Positions 1 to 6,439 of a stretch of 13,938 bases of DNA are shown one piece after another. Numbering within the stretch: the stretch's first letter is position 1; every line of letters starts with the position of its first letter. The position numbers and the translations under genes were made by a program. The notes under the pieces are model-generated. The model worked only from the letters and a program-made list of their open reading frames with translations. It made no database searches and was not told the origin of the DNA. This stretch comes from CAKOSP01 sp964369845 (lineage in GTDB: Bacteria; Bacillota_I; Bacilli_A; RF39; UBA660), in contig CAYJFJ010000026.1 in assembly GCA_964369845.1 (NCBI GenBank), forward strand, positions 1-13,938, given 5' to 3'.

Positions 1-1
1 A

Positions 2-30
2 ATATAAAAAAACACACCACTTTCGTGGTG
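2..30 (-). terminator. Intrinsic terminator downstream of the CmpB-like gene
   Basis: On the minus strand this reads as the stem CACCAC, the loop GAAA (a GNRA tetraloop) and GTGGTG, then TG and a run of seven T. It lies about 30 bases past the stop codon of the minus-strand gene at 59-721 and is the better candidate for ending that transcript. Read on the plus strand, no T tract follows the hairpin. Confidence 0.8.
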
Positions 31-51
31 CGGTTCAAATTTCAATTTAGG

Positions 52-80
52 AAAATAACTACAAGCGAGTTATTTTTTTT
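52..80 (+). terminator. AT-rich hairpin, probably the terminator of a plus-strand gene left of the window
   Basis: AAAATAACT pairs with AGTTATTTT around the 7-base loop ACAAGCG, and on the plus strand the T run continues to 80. It could end a plus-strand transcript entering from outside the window. On the minus strand the same hairpin contains the stop codon (TAG, 61-59) of the CmpB-like gene and has four T after it, so it may work in both directions. Confidence 0.6.
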
Positions 81-721
81 ATATATTTTTTTATGTTAGG
101 ATAAGAACTAACAAGACGTTTAACTAAAAAGTTCTTTTTAAAATAATTAGAAACTTCTTTTTTAAATAAATCAGTATTATCCATTTTTACTATTTTTTTA
201 ATTTTACTCTTAAGATTCATAGCTAAAAAGAAAGATAAAATGTAATCAAAAATAAAGATTACTAAAAGTATTGTTCCTACAATATAAATAATATTATCAG
301 AAGTATTAGTTATTAATGAAGAGAAAAAAGGATGCATAAAGTTAATAAGTAAAACTCCGGTAACTCCGAAAGAAATAAGTCTAAATAATTCTATTCTTCC
401 ATTTAAATTATATTTACATTTTGTATAGTCCCACCAAGTTATTTTGAAAATAACTTCCATTAAATAACTTGTGATATATTCTAAAATAGCACAAAATATA
501 AAACTGAAAATAAAAACTAAAAATATATTAGTAGAAATATAAGAAACAATATATATTATTAATAAAGAGCCTATACCATATATTGGAATATAAGGGCCTA
601 TTAAAAAACCTCTGTTAAAAGATAACTTTTTCTCATCAATATATAAAGTAACAATTTCCATAACAGTTCCAATAACTGAATATATTAAAAAATATAAAAA
701 AATATAATAAAACTCTATCAT
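59..721 (-). CDS. CmpB-type (PF06541) integral membrane protein
   Basis: This 220-residue protein has about five hydrophobic segments (about 4-28, 42-62, 66-92, 113-133, 143-167) and a basic, lysine-rich C-terminal tail. The conserved-looking pieces are the loop RGFLIGPYIPIYG (38-50) and the WWDY motif (96-99) followed by a Lys/Asn-rich stretch and a Gly-Arg-Ile-Glu. This pattern matches the family annotated as 'putative ABC-transporter type IV / CmpB', common in low-GC Gram-positive bacteria. The ABC label is historical: the protein has no ATPase motif and no ATPase gene lies next to it, so its substrate and role are unknown. The ATG at 721 is preceded by AGAGG at a good distance (AGAGGTTATTATG on the minus strand). 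The gene stands alone and is divergent from the receiver gene at 921. The call rests on motif memory. Confidence 0.75.
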   Translation of the reverse strand: MIEFYYIFLYFLIYSVIGTVMEIVTLYIDEKKLSFNRGFLIGPYIPIYGIGSLLIIYIVSYISTNIFLVFIFSFIFCAILEYITSYLMEVIFKITWWDYTKCKYNLNGRIELFRLISFGVTGVLLINFMHPFFSSLITNTSDNIIYIVGTILLVIFIFDYILSFFLAMNLKSKIKKIVKMDNTDLFKKEVSNYFKKNFLVKRLVSSYPNIKKYIKKITRL

Positions 722-737
722 AATAACCTCTATGTTA

Positions 738-766
738 AGGATAACATTAATACTTTACATTGTAAA
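738..766 (-). promoter_or_regulatory. Possible promoter of the CmpB-like gene
   Basis: On the minus strand TTTACA (766-761) is followed after exactly 17 bases by TATCCT (743-738), about 17 bases before the start codon at 721. The -10 element matches the consensus at four of six positions. The -35 element lies inside the palindrome at 753-767, so a protein bound there would be expected to block it. This is pattern matching only. Confidence 0.4.
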
Positions 767-767
767 G
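753..767. promoter_or_regulatory. Perfect palindrome, candidate operator between divergent genes
   Basis: CTTTACATTGTAAAG has two perfect 7-base arms around one central base. It overlaps the -35 element proposed for the minus-strand gene and lies 10 bases upstream of the -35 element of the plus-strand promoter at 778-806. That is the usual place for a repressor controlling one or both divergent genes. It has no T tract and is too short to be a convincing terminator. The binding protein is unknown. Confidence 0.5.
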
Positions 768-777
768 AAGGTTTTAC

Positions 778-806
778 TTGTAATATGTTACTTTTTAGAA
801 TATAAT
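778..806 (+). promoter_or_regulatory. Sigma-A-type promoter upstream of the receiver gene
   Basis: TTGTAA (778-783), a 17-base spacer and a perfect TATAAT (801-806) form one of the best promoter matches in the window. Transcription would start near 813, giving a 5' leader of about 105 bases before the start codon at 921. That leader contains the TTTAGACA repeats described separately. Confidence 0.7.
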
Positions 807-838
807 TAATTAACTAATAGAAAACAAAAAAGTTTTGC

Positions 839-888
839 TTTAGACAAAAAAAGGGGGTTTTTAGACAAAAAAATCTTTGATTATGTCT
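839..888 (+). repeat. Direct repeat TTTAGACAAAAAAA with a nearby inverted half-site
   Basis: TTTAGACAAAAAAA occurs at 839-852 and again at 860-873. The starts are 21 bases apart, close to two helical turns, and a GGGGG run lies between them. A third, inverted and imperfect copy (TGTCTGA) lies near 885-891. The repeats lie downstream of the promoter at 778-806, so they could be a roadblock operator, a site for another promoter, or an RNA element in the leader. No regulator can be named. Confidence 0.4.
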
Positions 889-920
889 GAAAGTGTTAAT
901 ATTAAGTGTAAGGAGTAGTA

Positions 921-1298
921 ATGGAATATAGTATATTAATTGTAGATGATAATAAAATAAATATCAAAATTTTAAGAAAATTATTAGAAAATTTGAATTT
1001 AAAGATAGATGAATGTTATGATGGACAAGAATGTGTAGAAAAAATAAAAGCAGGAAATAAATATGATTTTATACTAATGGATTTAATGATGCCAAACTTA
1101 GATGGGTATCAAGCTTTAAAAGTAATAAGAGATAATTTTAATTTAACTACTCCAGTTATAGCCGTAACAGCAGATGCAGTAAGCGGAGTAAAAGAAAAAT
1201 GTATGCAACTAGGATTTAATGACTACATTACAAAGCCTGTGTATAAAGAACAATTAATAAATTCAATCGTAGATGTTTTAAGTAAAGCAAGTATGTGA
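921..1298 (+). CDS. Stand-alone response-regulator receiver protein (CheY/Spo0F-like)
   Basis: This 125-residue protein is a single receiver (REC) domain with no output domain. The acidic pair D9-D10, phosphoacceptor D54, T83 and K105 are all present. The start VDDNKINIKIL and the MDLMMPNLDG strand/loop resemble receiver modules of hybrid kinases, which act as phosphorelay intermediates or protein-binding switches. No kinase or phosphotransfer protein is adjacent. The nearest kinase (2506) already has its own regulator. AAGGAG (910-915) five bases before the ATG supports this start. The stop is TGA, and the next gene follows after 23 bases, so the two probably form an operon. The family call is firm. 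The partner and the process controlled are unknown. Confidence 0.9.
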   Translation: MEYSILIVDDNKINIKILRKLLENLNLKIDECYDGQECVEKIKAGNKYDFILMDLMMPNLDGYQALKVIRDNFNLTTPVIAVTADAVSGVKEKCMQLGFNDYITKPVYKEQLINSIVDVLSKASM

Positions 1299-1321
1299 TA
1301 TAATATCTACTGAGGTGCACT

Positions 1322-1756
1322 ATGATAGTAATAGCTACAAATGATGAAATAAAATTAGCTGAAAAGTATAATTTAAATAATGAAGAAGTAATAAAAACTG
1401 GTGTTGGAGGTCTTAATGTAATTGAAAAATTAAAAGACATTGATAAAGATACACCAATTTTAAATGTTGGATATGTAGGAAGTAATAATATAAAAAAAGG
1501 TGAAATGGTAAAAATAGGTAAAACTAAGTTATATCACCCGAATGTTGAATATGACGAACCGACTTATAATTTAGAAGACGGAGAAATTTTATGTTTAACA
1601 TCAAATGATTTCGTACTTTCAACAGAAATAAAAAAACCTGTAGTGTTCGATATGGAACTTGCTTATATTATAGCTCTTGGTTTTAAAAATGTAAGAAGTA
1701 TAAAAGTAGTAAGCGATAATTTAAGTTATAACGAGTATGAAGATTCTATAAAATAG
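1322..1756 (+). CDS. Short nucleoside phosphorylase / nucleosidase-like protein
   Basis: At 144 residues, this has the PNP/UDP/MTAN fold signatures in order: TGVGGLNV near residue 27 (ribose/phosphate-side glycine motif), ILNVGYVGS near 46, GEMVKIGKTKLYHP as the strand after it, and VFDMELAYI near 108, which matches the VDMEGAA region that contacts the ribose. It ends with VVSDN, the position of the 'SDN/SDxA' catalytic-Asp segment. Classical MTA/SAH nucleosidases are about 230 residues, so this one is compact. It either lacks secondary elements or represents a minimal branch. The ATG is preceded by GAGGTG (1312-1317). It follows the receiver gene by 23 bases. A role in nucleoside or nucleotide-by-product turnover is inferred, and the substrate cannot be predicted. 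Confidence 0.65.
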   Translation: MIVIATNDEIKLAEKYNLNNEEVIKTGVGGLNVIEKLKDIDKDTPILNVGYVGSNNIKKGEMVKIGKTKLYHPNVEYDEPTYNLEDGEILCLTSNDFVLSTEIKKPVVFDMELAYIIALGFKNVRSIKVVSDNLSYNEYEDSIK

Positions 1757-1775
1757 TTAAAAGACTATTTTTTTT
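1750..1775 (+). terminator. Intrinsic terminator overlapping the stop codon of the nucleosidase-like gene
   Basis: AAAATAGT (1750-1757) pairs with ACTATTTT (1764-1771) around a 6-base loop, and T continues to 1775. The TAG stop codon (1754-1756) is inside the left arm. It would separate the receiver/nucleosidase operon from the two-component genes. Confidence 0.65.
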
Positions 1776-1832
1776 CTATGTAATTAAGTTTTGTTTAAGA
1801 AAAAAAAGATAAAATAAGAAAAAAGGAGATTT

Positions 1833-2513
1833 ATGAAAGTATTATTAGTAGAAGATCATAAACATATGGCATATGCAATTGAACAAATATTAAAAAAAAA
1901 TAAATATATAGTAGACATAACATTTGATGGTAGAAGTGGTTTAGAGTTTGCTCTTGAAAATGAATATGATGTAATTATTTTAGATGTTATGTTACCATTT
2001 CTAGATGGATTTGAAGTATTAAAAGAACTTAGAAAAGAAAAAAAAGAAGTACCGGTACTAATGTTAACAGCAAAAAGTGAAGTAGTAGATAAGGTCAAGG
2101 GTTTGGACTGGGGAGCAGATGATTACTTACCAAAACCATTTGAAATAGATGAGTTATTAGCGAGAATTAGATCTATTACAAGAAGACAAGGAACTATAAA
2201 AGATGCTAATTTAAAATATTCGAATATAGAAATAGATAAAAATGATATGAAGTTAATATGTGAAAACAAAAAAATAGATTTGACTTTAAAAGAATATCAA
2301 CTTTTAGAAATGTTTATGCAAAAACCTAATATTGCAATATCAAAAGATACGATAATAAATAAGATATGGTCATATGATAAAGTAGTAATAGATAATAATA
2401 TTGAAGTTTATATTTCATTTTTAAGAAAAAAACTAAGTTCATTTGACACAAGTGTAAAAATTAAAACTATACGAGGACTTGGATATAAAATAACAGGAGA
2501 TGACAATGTTTAA
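1833..2513 (+). CDS. OmpR/PhoB-family response regulator
   Basis: This 226-residue protein has an N-terminal receiver domain (about 1-115) with E7, D8, phosphoacceptor D51, T79 and K101, and a C-terminal winged-helix DNA-binding domain (about 125-222) with the typical LTLKEYQLLEMF segment, the VYISFLRKKL recognition helix and the IRGLGYKI wing. Length and layout are standard for the family (resembling ArlR/MprA-type regulators). AGGAG (1824-1828) precedes the ATG. The 3' end overlaps the histidine kinase gene, so the two form a cognate pair. The target promoters are unknown. The tandem repeat at 10861-10882 and the downstream transporter block are candidates. The family is certain. The precise orthology is not. 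Confidence 0.95.
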   Translation: MKVLLVEDHKHMAYAIEQILKKNKYIVDITFDGRSGLEFALENEYDVIILDVMLPFLDGFEVLKELRKEKKEVPVLMLTAKSEVVDKVKGLDWGADDYLPKPFEIDELLARIRSITRRQGTIKDANLKYSNIEIDKNDMKLICENKKIDLTLKEYQLLEMFMQKPNIAISKDTIINKIWSYDKVVIDNNIEVYISFLRKKLSSFDTSVKIKTIRGLGYKITGDDNV

Positions 2514-3765
2514 GAAATTAAGAAATAAATTATTGTTAATAAACTTGTTAACAATCTCACTTGTAATGTGCGTAGCATTTACAGTAATTTACGTAATTAC
2601 TTATAACAATATTTATACAGAAAACTTAGAAGAAATAAAAAAAGTTCCATTTAATTCTTTAACAGCCTTTAAGGATCCTATAGTTTCTGAAGGAAATGAG
2701 GAATTAAATGAAGAAGAGAGATACTATTTTGAAAGAAATGCATCATTTAACTTAGTAATAAACACAGAAAGTAATTTGATAGATAAAATATTATCATATT
2801 TAGATTATGAAGAAGAAGTTTATGATGAAATATTAAGTGAAACACTAAATTCTGATTCTAAAAAAGGAGAAGTAACCTATCAAGATAAAGTTTGGTTATA
2901 CGAAGTATATAACTCACATTCACTAGAATCATCAGATTATTATAGAATTACATTTTTAGATATTACGGAAGATAAAGAAATGTTGAATAGTTTATTAATT
3001 ACATTGGTGTTGATATTATTATTTCTAACAATTATAATATTTTCAATAAGTTTGTACTTTGCAAATAAATCTATAAAACCTTTAGAAGCAATGTGGAAAA
3101 AACAAAAACAGTTTGTAGCAGATGCAACTCATGAGCTTAAAACTCCATTAACAATAATTAATGCCAACACTGATTTAGTTTTATTAAATAATAAAGAAAA
3201 AGTAGAATCTCAAAAAAAATGGCTTGAATATATAAAGTATGAAACAAAAGGGATGAATAAGTTAATAAATGATTTATTAAACAGTGCAAAGGTAGAAGAA
3301 GAAAAATTTGAAATAAAAAAAGTAAATGTTACAAATTTAACAGAAGACTTATTATTATCATTTGAAACATTAATTTATGAAAAGAATATAAAGCTAGTTA
3401 AAAACATAAATAAAAATATATACAGTAACACTAGTGATGAAAAACTAAGGCAAGTAATGGTAATACTGCTGGATAACGCTATTAAATATACAAATGAAAA
3501 AGGCGAAATTAAAGTTAGTTTAAAAGAAGAAAGAAAAAAAATTATATTCGAAATAGAAAATACTGGTACTGGAATAACTGAAGAAGATTTACCACATATT
3601 TTCGAAAGATTTTATAAAAGTGATAAAGCTAGAACGAATAATAATTCTAATAGTTATGGATTAGGTTTATATATAGCCAAAACAATAATAGGTAAACTAA
3701 AAGGTGATATAAGCGCAGAAAGTTTAAACGGAAGAACTAAATTTAAAATTAAAATTAAAATTTAA
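2506..3765 (+). CDS. Membrane sensor histidine kinase, cognate to the upstream regulator
   Basis: The protein has 419 residues from the ATG at 2506. An ATG at 2500 is in frame, but the ribosome site AGGAG (2495-2499) touches it directly, whereas 2506 leaves six bases, so 2506 is preferred. Order: TM1 (about 9-32), an extracytoplasmic acidic domain of about 130 residues with no recognised fold, TM2 (about 163-186), a short linker, then the DHp helix with phosphoacceptor H209 in THELKTP. The ATPase domain follows, with the N box (N324 in LLDNAIKYT), the G1 box NTGTG (352-356, Asn in place of the more usual Asp), the F box PHIFERFYK and the G2 box YGLGLYIAK. No full HAMP domain is evident between TM2 and the DHp helix. 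The stop codon lies inside a terminator stem. Confidence 0.93.
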   Translation: MFKKLRNKLLLINLLTISLVMCVAFTVIYVITYNNIYTENLEEIKKVPFNSLTAFKDPIVSEGNEELNEEERYYFERNASFNLVINTESNLIDKILSYLDYEEEVYDEILSETLNSDSKKGEVTYQDKVWLYEVYNSHSLESSDYYRITFLDITEDKEMLNSLLITLVLILLFLTIIIFSISLYFANKSIKPLEAMWKKQKQFVADATHELKTPLTIINANTDLVLLNNKEKVESQKKWLEYIKYETKGMNKLINDLLNSAKVEEEKFEIKKVNVTNLTEDLLLSFETLIYEKNIKLVKNINKNIYSNTSDEKLRQVMVILLDNAIKYTNEKGEIKVSLKEERKKIIFEIENTGTGITEEDLPHIFERFYKSDKARTNNNSNSYGLGLYIAKTIIGKLKGDISAESLNGRTKFKIKIKI

Positions 3766-3782
3766 ATTTAGTTTTTATTTTC
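3736..3782 (+). terminator. AT-only hairpin terminator overlapping the kinase stop codon
   Basis: ACTAAATTTAAA (3736-3747) pairs perfectly with TTTAAATTTAGT (3761-3772) around a 13-base loop, followed by TTTTATTTT. The TAA stop (3763-3765) is in the right arm. Twelve pairs, but only two are GC, so its strength is uncertain. Confidence 0.5.
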
Positions 3783-3991
3783 AAAAAGTTATCACAAATT
3801 TAACATTTAATTATTACATTAAAATTATATACTTAATGTGTAGAAAGGAGAAGGATAGATAAAATAAAAAAATAGAAATCGATAAAAAAATAAATATATA
3901 TATAAGAAAGGAAAGAAAATAAAATTATACGAAAATTTAAGTTTAATTAAAGATTAATGAAGTATAATTAAATCAGTTAGGAAGGTGATTA

Positions 3992-4030
3992 ATGTTAAAA
4001 AGAAAAACAAAAAACAAAAAGCATAAATAA
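3992..4030 (+). CDS. Possible 12-residue basic peptide (leader peptide?)
   Basis: The ORF ATG...TAA encodes MLKRKTKNKKHK, of which seven of twelve residues are Lys or Arg. It is preceded by GGAAGGTGATTA, one of the strongest SD sequences in the window (AGGTGAT is complementary to the 16S 3' end), and 24 bases further upstream by TATAAT (3963-3968). The SD is the only real argument that it is translated. It could be a leader peptide, a tiny secreted or RNA-binding peptide, or chance in A-rich sequence. No homology is claimed. Confidence 0.25.
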   Translation: MLKRKTKNKKHK

Positions 4031-4036
4031 AATAAA

Positions 4037-4119
4037 CAAATAAATAAACTCTCAAAACAAAACAAAACAAATAAATAAACTCTCAAAACAAAACAAATAA
4101 ATAAACTCTCAAAACAACA
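4037..4119 (+). repeat. Three tandem copies of an A-rich repeat containing AATAAACTCTCAAAACA
   Basis: Copies lie at 4037-4067, 4068-4093 and 4094-4119. The unit is 26 bases, and the first copy carries five extra bases (an additional CAAAA). The shared core is AATAAACTCTCAAAACA. Each copy has TAA stops in two frames, so this is not a coding repeat. There are no distinct spacers and no palindrome, so it is not a CRISPR. The CTCTC core would be single-stranded in A-rich RNA and is complementary to GAGAG-type purine tracts. Confidence 0.85.
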
Positions 4120-4244
4120 CAAAGAAACTCCAAATTCTTTACAAGATGTATTTAATAAAAAAATAAAACCTCATACTGGTTAAGTATAATATAAAGTATA
4201 AATAAAATTAAATACATAAAGTATTACATATATAAGTAATGCTG

Positions 4245-4271
4245 AAGACCAATTTCTTGGTCTTTTTTTTT
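4245..4271 (+). terminator. Strong intrinsic terminator upstream of the LiaF-like gene
   Basis: AAGACCAA (4245-4252), the loop TTTC, and TTGGTCTT (4257-4264), followed by T to 4271. It lies only 44 bases before the start codon of the next gene, so it either ends an RNA made from the 3783-4244 region or acts as an attenuator for the LiaF-like gene. Confidence 0.85.
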
Positions 4272-4314
4272 ATGTTAAAATTTGATAAAATGGTATAAAG
4301 AAGAGGAGAAGAAG

Positions 4315-4932
4315 ATGAAAGATAACATTATATATGGAATCATACTTATAATTGTAGGATTTTTAGTTTTAGGAAATCAACTTGACTACTGGGAACTTGA
4401 ATTATTTTTTGAAGGTTGGTGGACATTATTTATAATAGTGCCAGCAATAGTTAGTTTAATAAAAAAAGAATGGATAACGGGACTTATAGCACTGTTGATG
4501 GGGATAATGTTTTTATTAGCAGCAAATGATATTATAGATTACAAATTAACTTTTCCAGTATTTTTAATAGTGATAGGTTTTATAATTATATTTGGTAAAA
4601 AAATTGATGTTAAAGAAATTACAAATAGTGATTATTCAGCAATTTTTTCAGGGAATAGTAATAAAATACAAGGTGAGTTAAAAGATACTTCAGTATTCAC
4701 AATATTCGGTGGAGTAGATTTAGACTTAAGAGAAGCAAAAATAGATAAAGAAGTAAATATAAGTTGTGTTTGTATATTCGGAGGAATAGACATAATAGCT
4801 CCAAAAGATACTGAAGTAATTGTAAAAGGAACACCTATATTTGGAGGAATAGAAAATAAAGTAGCATCACAAAGTAAAAATAAAATAATAATTAATACAA
4901 CTTGTATATTCGGAGGAATAGAGATAAAATAA
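4315..4932 (+). CDS. LiaF-like membrane protein (cell-wall-active antibiotic response family)
   Basis: The protein has 205 residues from ATG 4315. This start has GAGGAG (4303-4308) six bases upstream, while the in-frame TTG at 4282 has no ribosome site, so the shorter form is preferred. The N-terminal half has four membrane segments (about 5-21, 35-50, 53-70, 78-94) like the LiaF transmembrane domain. The C-terminal half contains four IFGG motifs (at residues 130, 154, 175 and 198) spaced 21-24 residues apart, typical of the LiaF C-terminal domain and consistent with a small beta-solenoid. In Bacillus, LiaF is the inhibitor of the LiaS kinase in the envelope-stress response. Here the neighbouring regulator is OmpR-type rather than the NarL-type LiaR, so an equivalent role with the kinase at 2506 is an inference. 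The stop codon lies in a terminator. Confidence 0.85.
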   Translation: MKDNIIYGIILIIVGFLVLGNQLDYWELELFFEGWWTLFIIVPAIVSLIKKEWITGLIALLMGIMFLLAANDIIDYKLTFPVFLIVIGFIIIFGKKIDVKEITNSDYSAIFSGNSNKIQGELKDTSVFTIFGGVDLDLREAKIDKEVNISCVCIFGGIDIIAPKDTEVIVKGTPIFGGIENKVASQSKNKIIINTTCIFGGIEIK

Positions 4933-4952
4933 AATAATTTTATCTTTTTTTT
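4923..4952 (+). terminator. Intrinsic terminator overlapping the stop codon of the LiaF-like gene
   Basis: GATAAAAT (4923-4930) pairs with ATTTTATC (4937-4944) around a 6-base loop, followed by eight T. The stop codon TAA (4930-4932) begins in the left arm. It should reduce transcription into the permease gene, which may have its own promoter (TACAAT at 4983-4988 is a weak candidate -10). Confidence 0.7.
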
Positions 4953-5008
4953 GTATTTAAGGTTTCTTTAAGTTTTTTTTAATACAATAATTATGAAAAG
5001 AGGAAAAA

Positions 5009-6439
5009 ATGAAAAAAAATATGTTTAAAAGAGCATGGTTAAACATAACTAGAAAGAAAAATAAATCAATAATTTTAATTATCATTATGTTTGTAATTGC
5101 AAATTTAGTATTAGCATCGCTTGCAATTTCTAATTCAGTAGAAGAAAGCACAGCTTATGCGAAAAAAACTTTAGGAAGTGAAGTATATTTAAATGCAGAC
5201 ATGGAAAAGATAAGGTCAGAAATGACAGGCATGATGGGTGGACAAAATTCTAACTCTATGGAAAATGCAGACATATCATCTATGGCTGGAATGATATCAA
5301 GGCCTGAAATAAATATAGATATGGTAGAACAAATAGCGCAGCTTGAATATGTAAAAGATTACACATATAGCATAACTGCAAGTTACGAGCCAGTAAATTT
5401 TGAGTTAATTGAAGTTGAAACTAATAGTTTTGGCGGAAGAGAAAACTTCAGTATGGGAAATATGATTACTGGAATTAACTCATATGCATTTGTACCTGGA
5501 GTAACATCAGGACAAATAGAAATAACAGAAGGAACATACTTTGATGAAACAACTACTGATTCATTAATAATATCTTATGAATTAGCAGAAGAAAATGAGT
5601 TAGCAGTAGGAGATATTTTAGAACTTCAAAATACAGAATCAGAAGAAGTATTTGAATACGAAATTATAGGTATATTTTTAGCTAGTGAAGAAGGTTATGA
5701 AAATAGTATCTATATGAATATAGAAAGTACAGAAAACTTATTAAGTGAAGAAATGTACAACAATGGTGATTATTCAGTTAGCAGTGTAATATATTATTTA
5801 AATAATCCAGAATTAAGTGAAGAATTTATAGAAGAAGCAAATACCTTTTATGATTTTGAAAGTTTAAATTTAACATTAGATATAGATAATAGTGCATATG
5901 AGCAAATGGCTGGTCCTTTAGAGTCTGTTGGATCATTTGCAACAACTATAATGATAGTAGTAATAATTGCAGCGGTATTAATTATAGCTTTAATTATAAA
6001 TAATAATATAAAAGATAGAAAATACGAAATGGGAGTATTAATGAGTCTTGGAGCGACAAAACTTAATATTCTAGGCCAAATTTTAATAGAACTTGTAGTA
6101 GTAGCAACGGTAGGATTCATTTTATCGATGGCTACAAGTTCAATAATAGCTAGTGGTTTATCATCATCACTTTTAGAAAGTCAATTAGAAATGGATGAAA
6201 GTCAAAGTGAAAATAATTTTGGTAGACCAACTGTAAGTGGAGGTGGTATGCCAGGGGGCATGACTACTAGTAACAATAGCGATGTAGAAGTTATTGATGA
6301 GATAGATGTAAGCGTTAGTTTAGGAGAATATGGAGTTTTATTTGTAGTAGGCTACTTAATAGTAATTATGGCAATGTCTATGCCTGCAATAAATATAATG
6401 AAATATGAACCAAAAACTATTTTAACAGGGAGGGAATAA
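5009..6439 (+). CDS. FtsX/MacB-type ABC transporter permease
   Basis: This 476-residue protein has the MacB layout: a short basic N terminus, TM1 (about 20-41), a large extracytoplasmic domain (about 42-310, MacB_PCD-like), then TM2 (about 311-331), TM3 (about 355-386) and TM4 (about 441-463), with the conserved MGVLMSLGATKLNI segment between TM2 and TM3. Such proteins work as dimers with two ATPases and transmit force across the membrane to expel peptides, antibiotics or lipoproteins (mechanotransmission). Two Met/Gly-rich stretches (residues 72-95 and GGGMPGGM at 411-418) both lie on the outer side. AAAGAGG (4997-5003) precedes the ATG. The stop codon overlaps the ATPase start by one base (TAATG), indicating translational coupling. 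The substrate is unknown. The acidic extracytoplasmic domain (many Glu, few basic residues) may favour cationic ligands. Confidence 0.9.
   Translation: MKKNMFKRAWLNITRKKNKSIILIIIMFVIANLVLASLAISNSVEESTAYAKKTLGSEVYLNADMEKIRSEMTGMMGGQNSNSMENADISSMAGMISRPEINIDMVEQIAQLEYVKDYTYSITASYEPVNFELIEVETNSFGGRENFSMGNMITGINSYAFVPGVTSGQIEITEGTYFDETTTDSLIISYELAEENELAVGDILELQNTESEEVFEYEIIGIFLASEEGYENSIYMNIESTENLLSEEMYNNGDYSVSSVIYYLNNPELSEEFIEEANTFYDFESLNLTLDIDNSAYEQMAGPLESVGSFATTIMIVVIIAAVLIIALIINNNIKDRKYEMGVLMSLGATKLNILGQILIELVVVATVGFILSMATSSIIASGLSSSLLESQLEMDESQSENNFGRPTVSGGGMPGGMTTSNNSDVEVIDEIDVSVSLGEYGVLFVVGYLIVIMAMSMPAINIMKYEPKTILTGRE

Larger units (their letters stand above)
3783..4244 (+). other. Intergenic region of about 460 bases without a recognisable gene
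   Basis: The stretch is A-rich on the plus strand and full of stop codons in all frames. It contains a -10-like TATACT (3828-3833), two purine-rich SD-like stretches (GAAAGGAGAAGG near 3843, AGAAAGGAAAG near 3904), a good TATAAT (3963-3968), a 12-codon ORF with a strong SD (3992-4030), a threefold tandem repeat (4037-4119), another TATAAT (4185-4190), and finally the terminator at 4245-4271. The terminator suggests that something ending here is transcribed, possibly a small RNA of up to about 430 bases. I do not recognise RNase P, tmRNA, SRP RNA or a known riboswitch in it. Confidence 0.4.

Noticed and set aside
1296..1324. TGA read as tryptophan (Mollicutes code), extending the receiver gene
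   Set aside because: The receiver domain is complete at the TGA, a ribosome site and a new gene follow at once, and all tryptophans in clear genes are TGG.
2500..2505. ATG 2500 as kinase start
   Set aside because: AGGAG ends at 2499, leaving no spacing. The in-frame ATG at 2506 has six bases of spacing.
4037..4119. CRISPR array from three regular repeats
   Set aside because: The copies are directly adjacent with no unique spacers, the unit is not palindromic, and no cas gene is in the window. It is a simple tandem repeat.
4282..4314. TTG start at 4282 for the LiaF-like protein
   Set aside because: No ribosome site precedes it, whereas ATG 4315 has GAGGAG six bases upstream, and the extra residues KWYKEEEKK are just the translated SD region.
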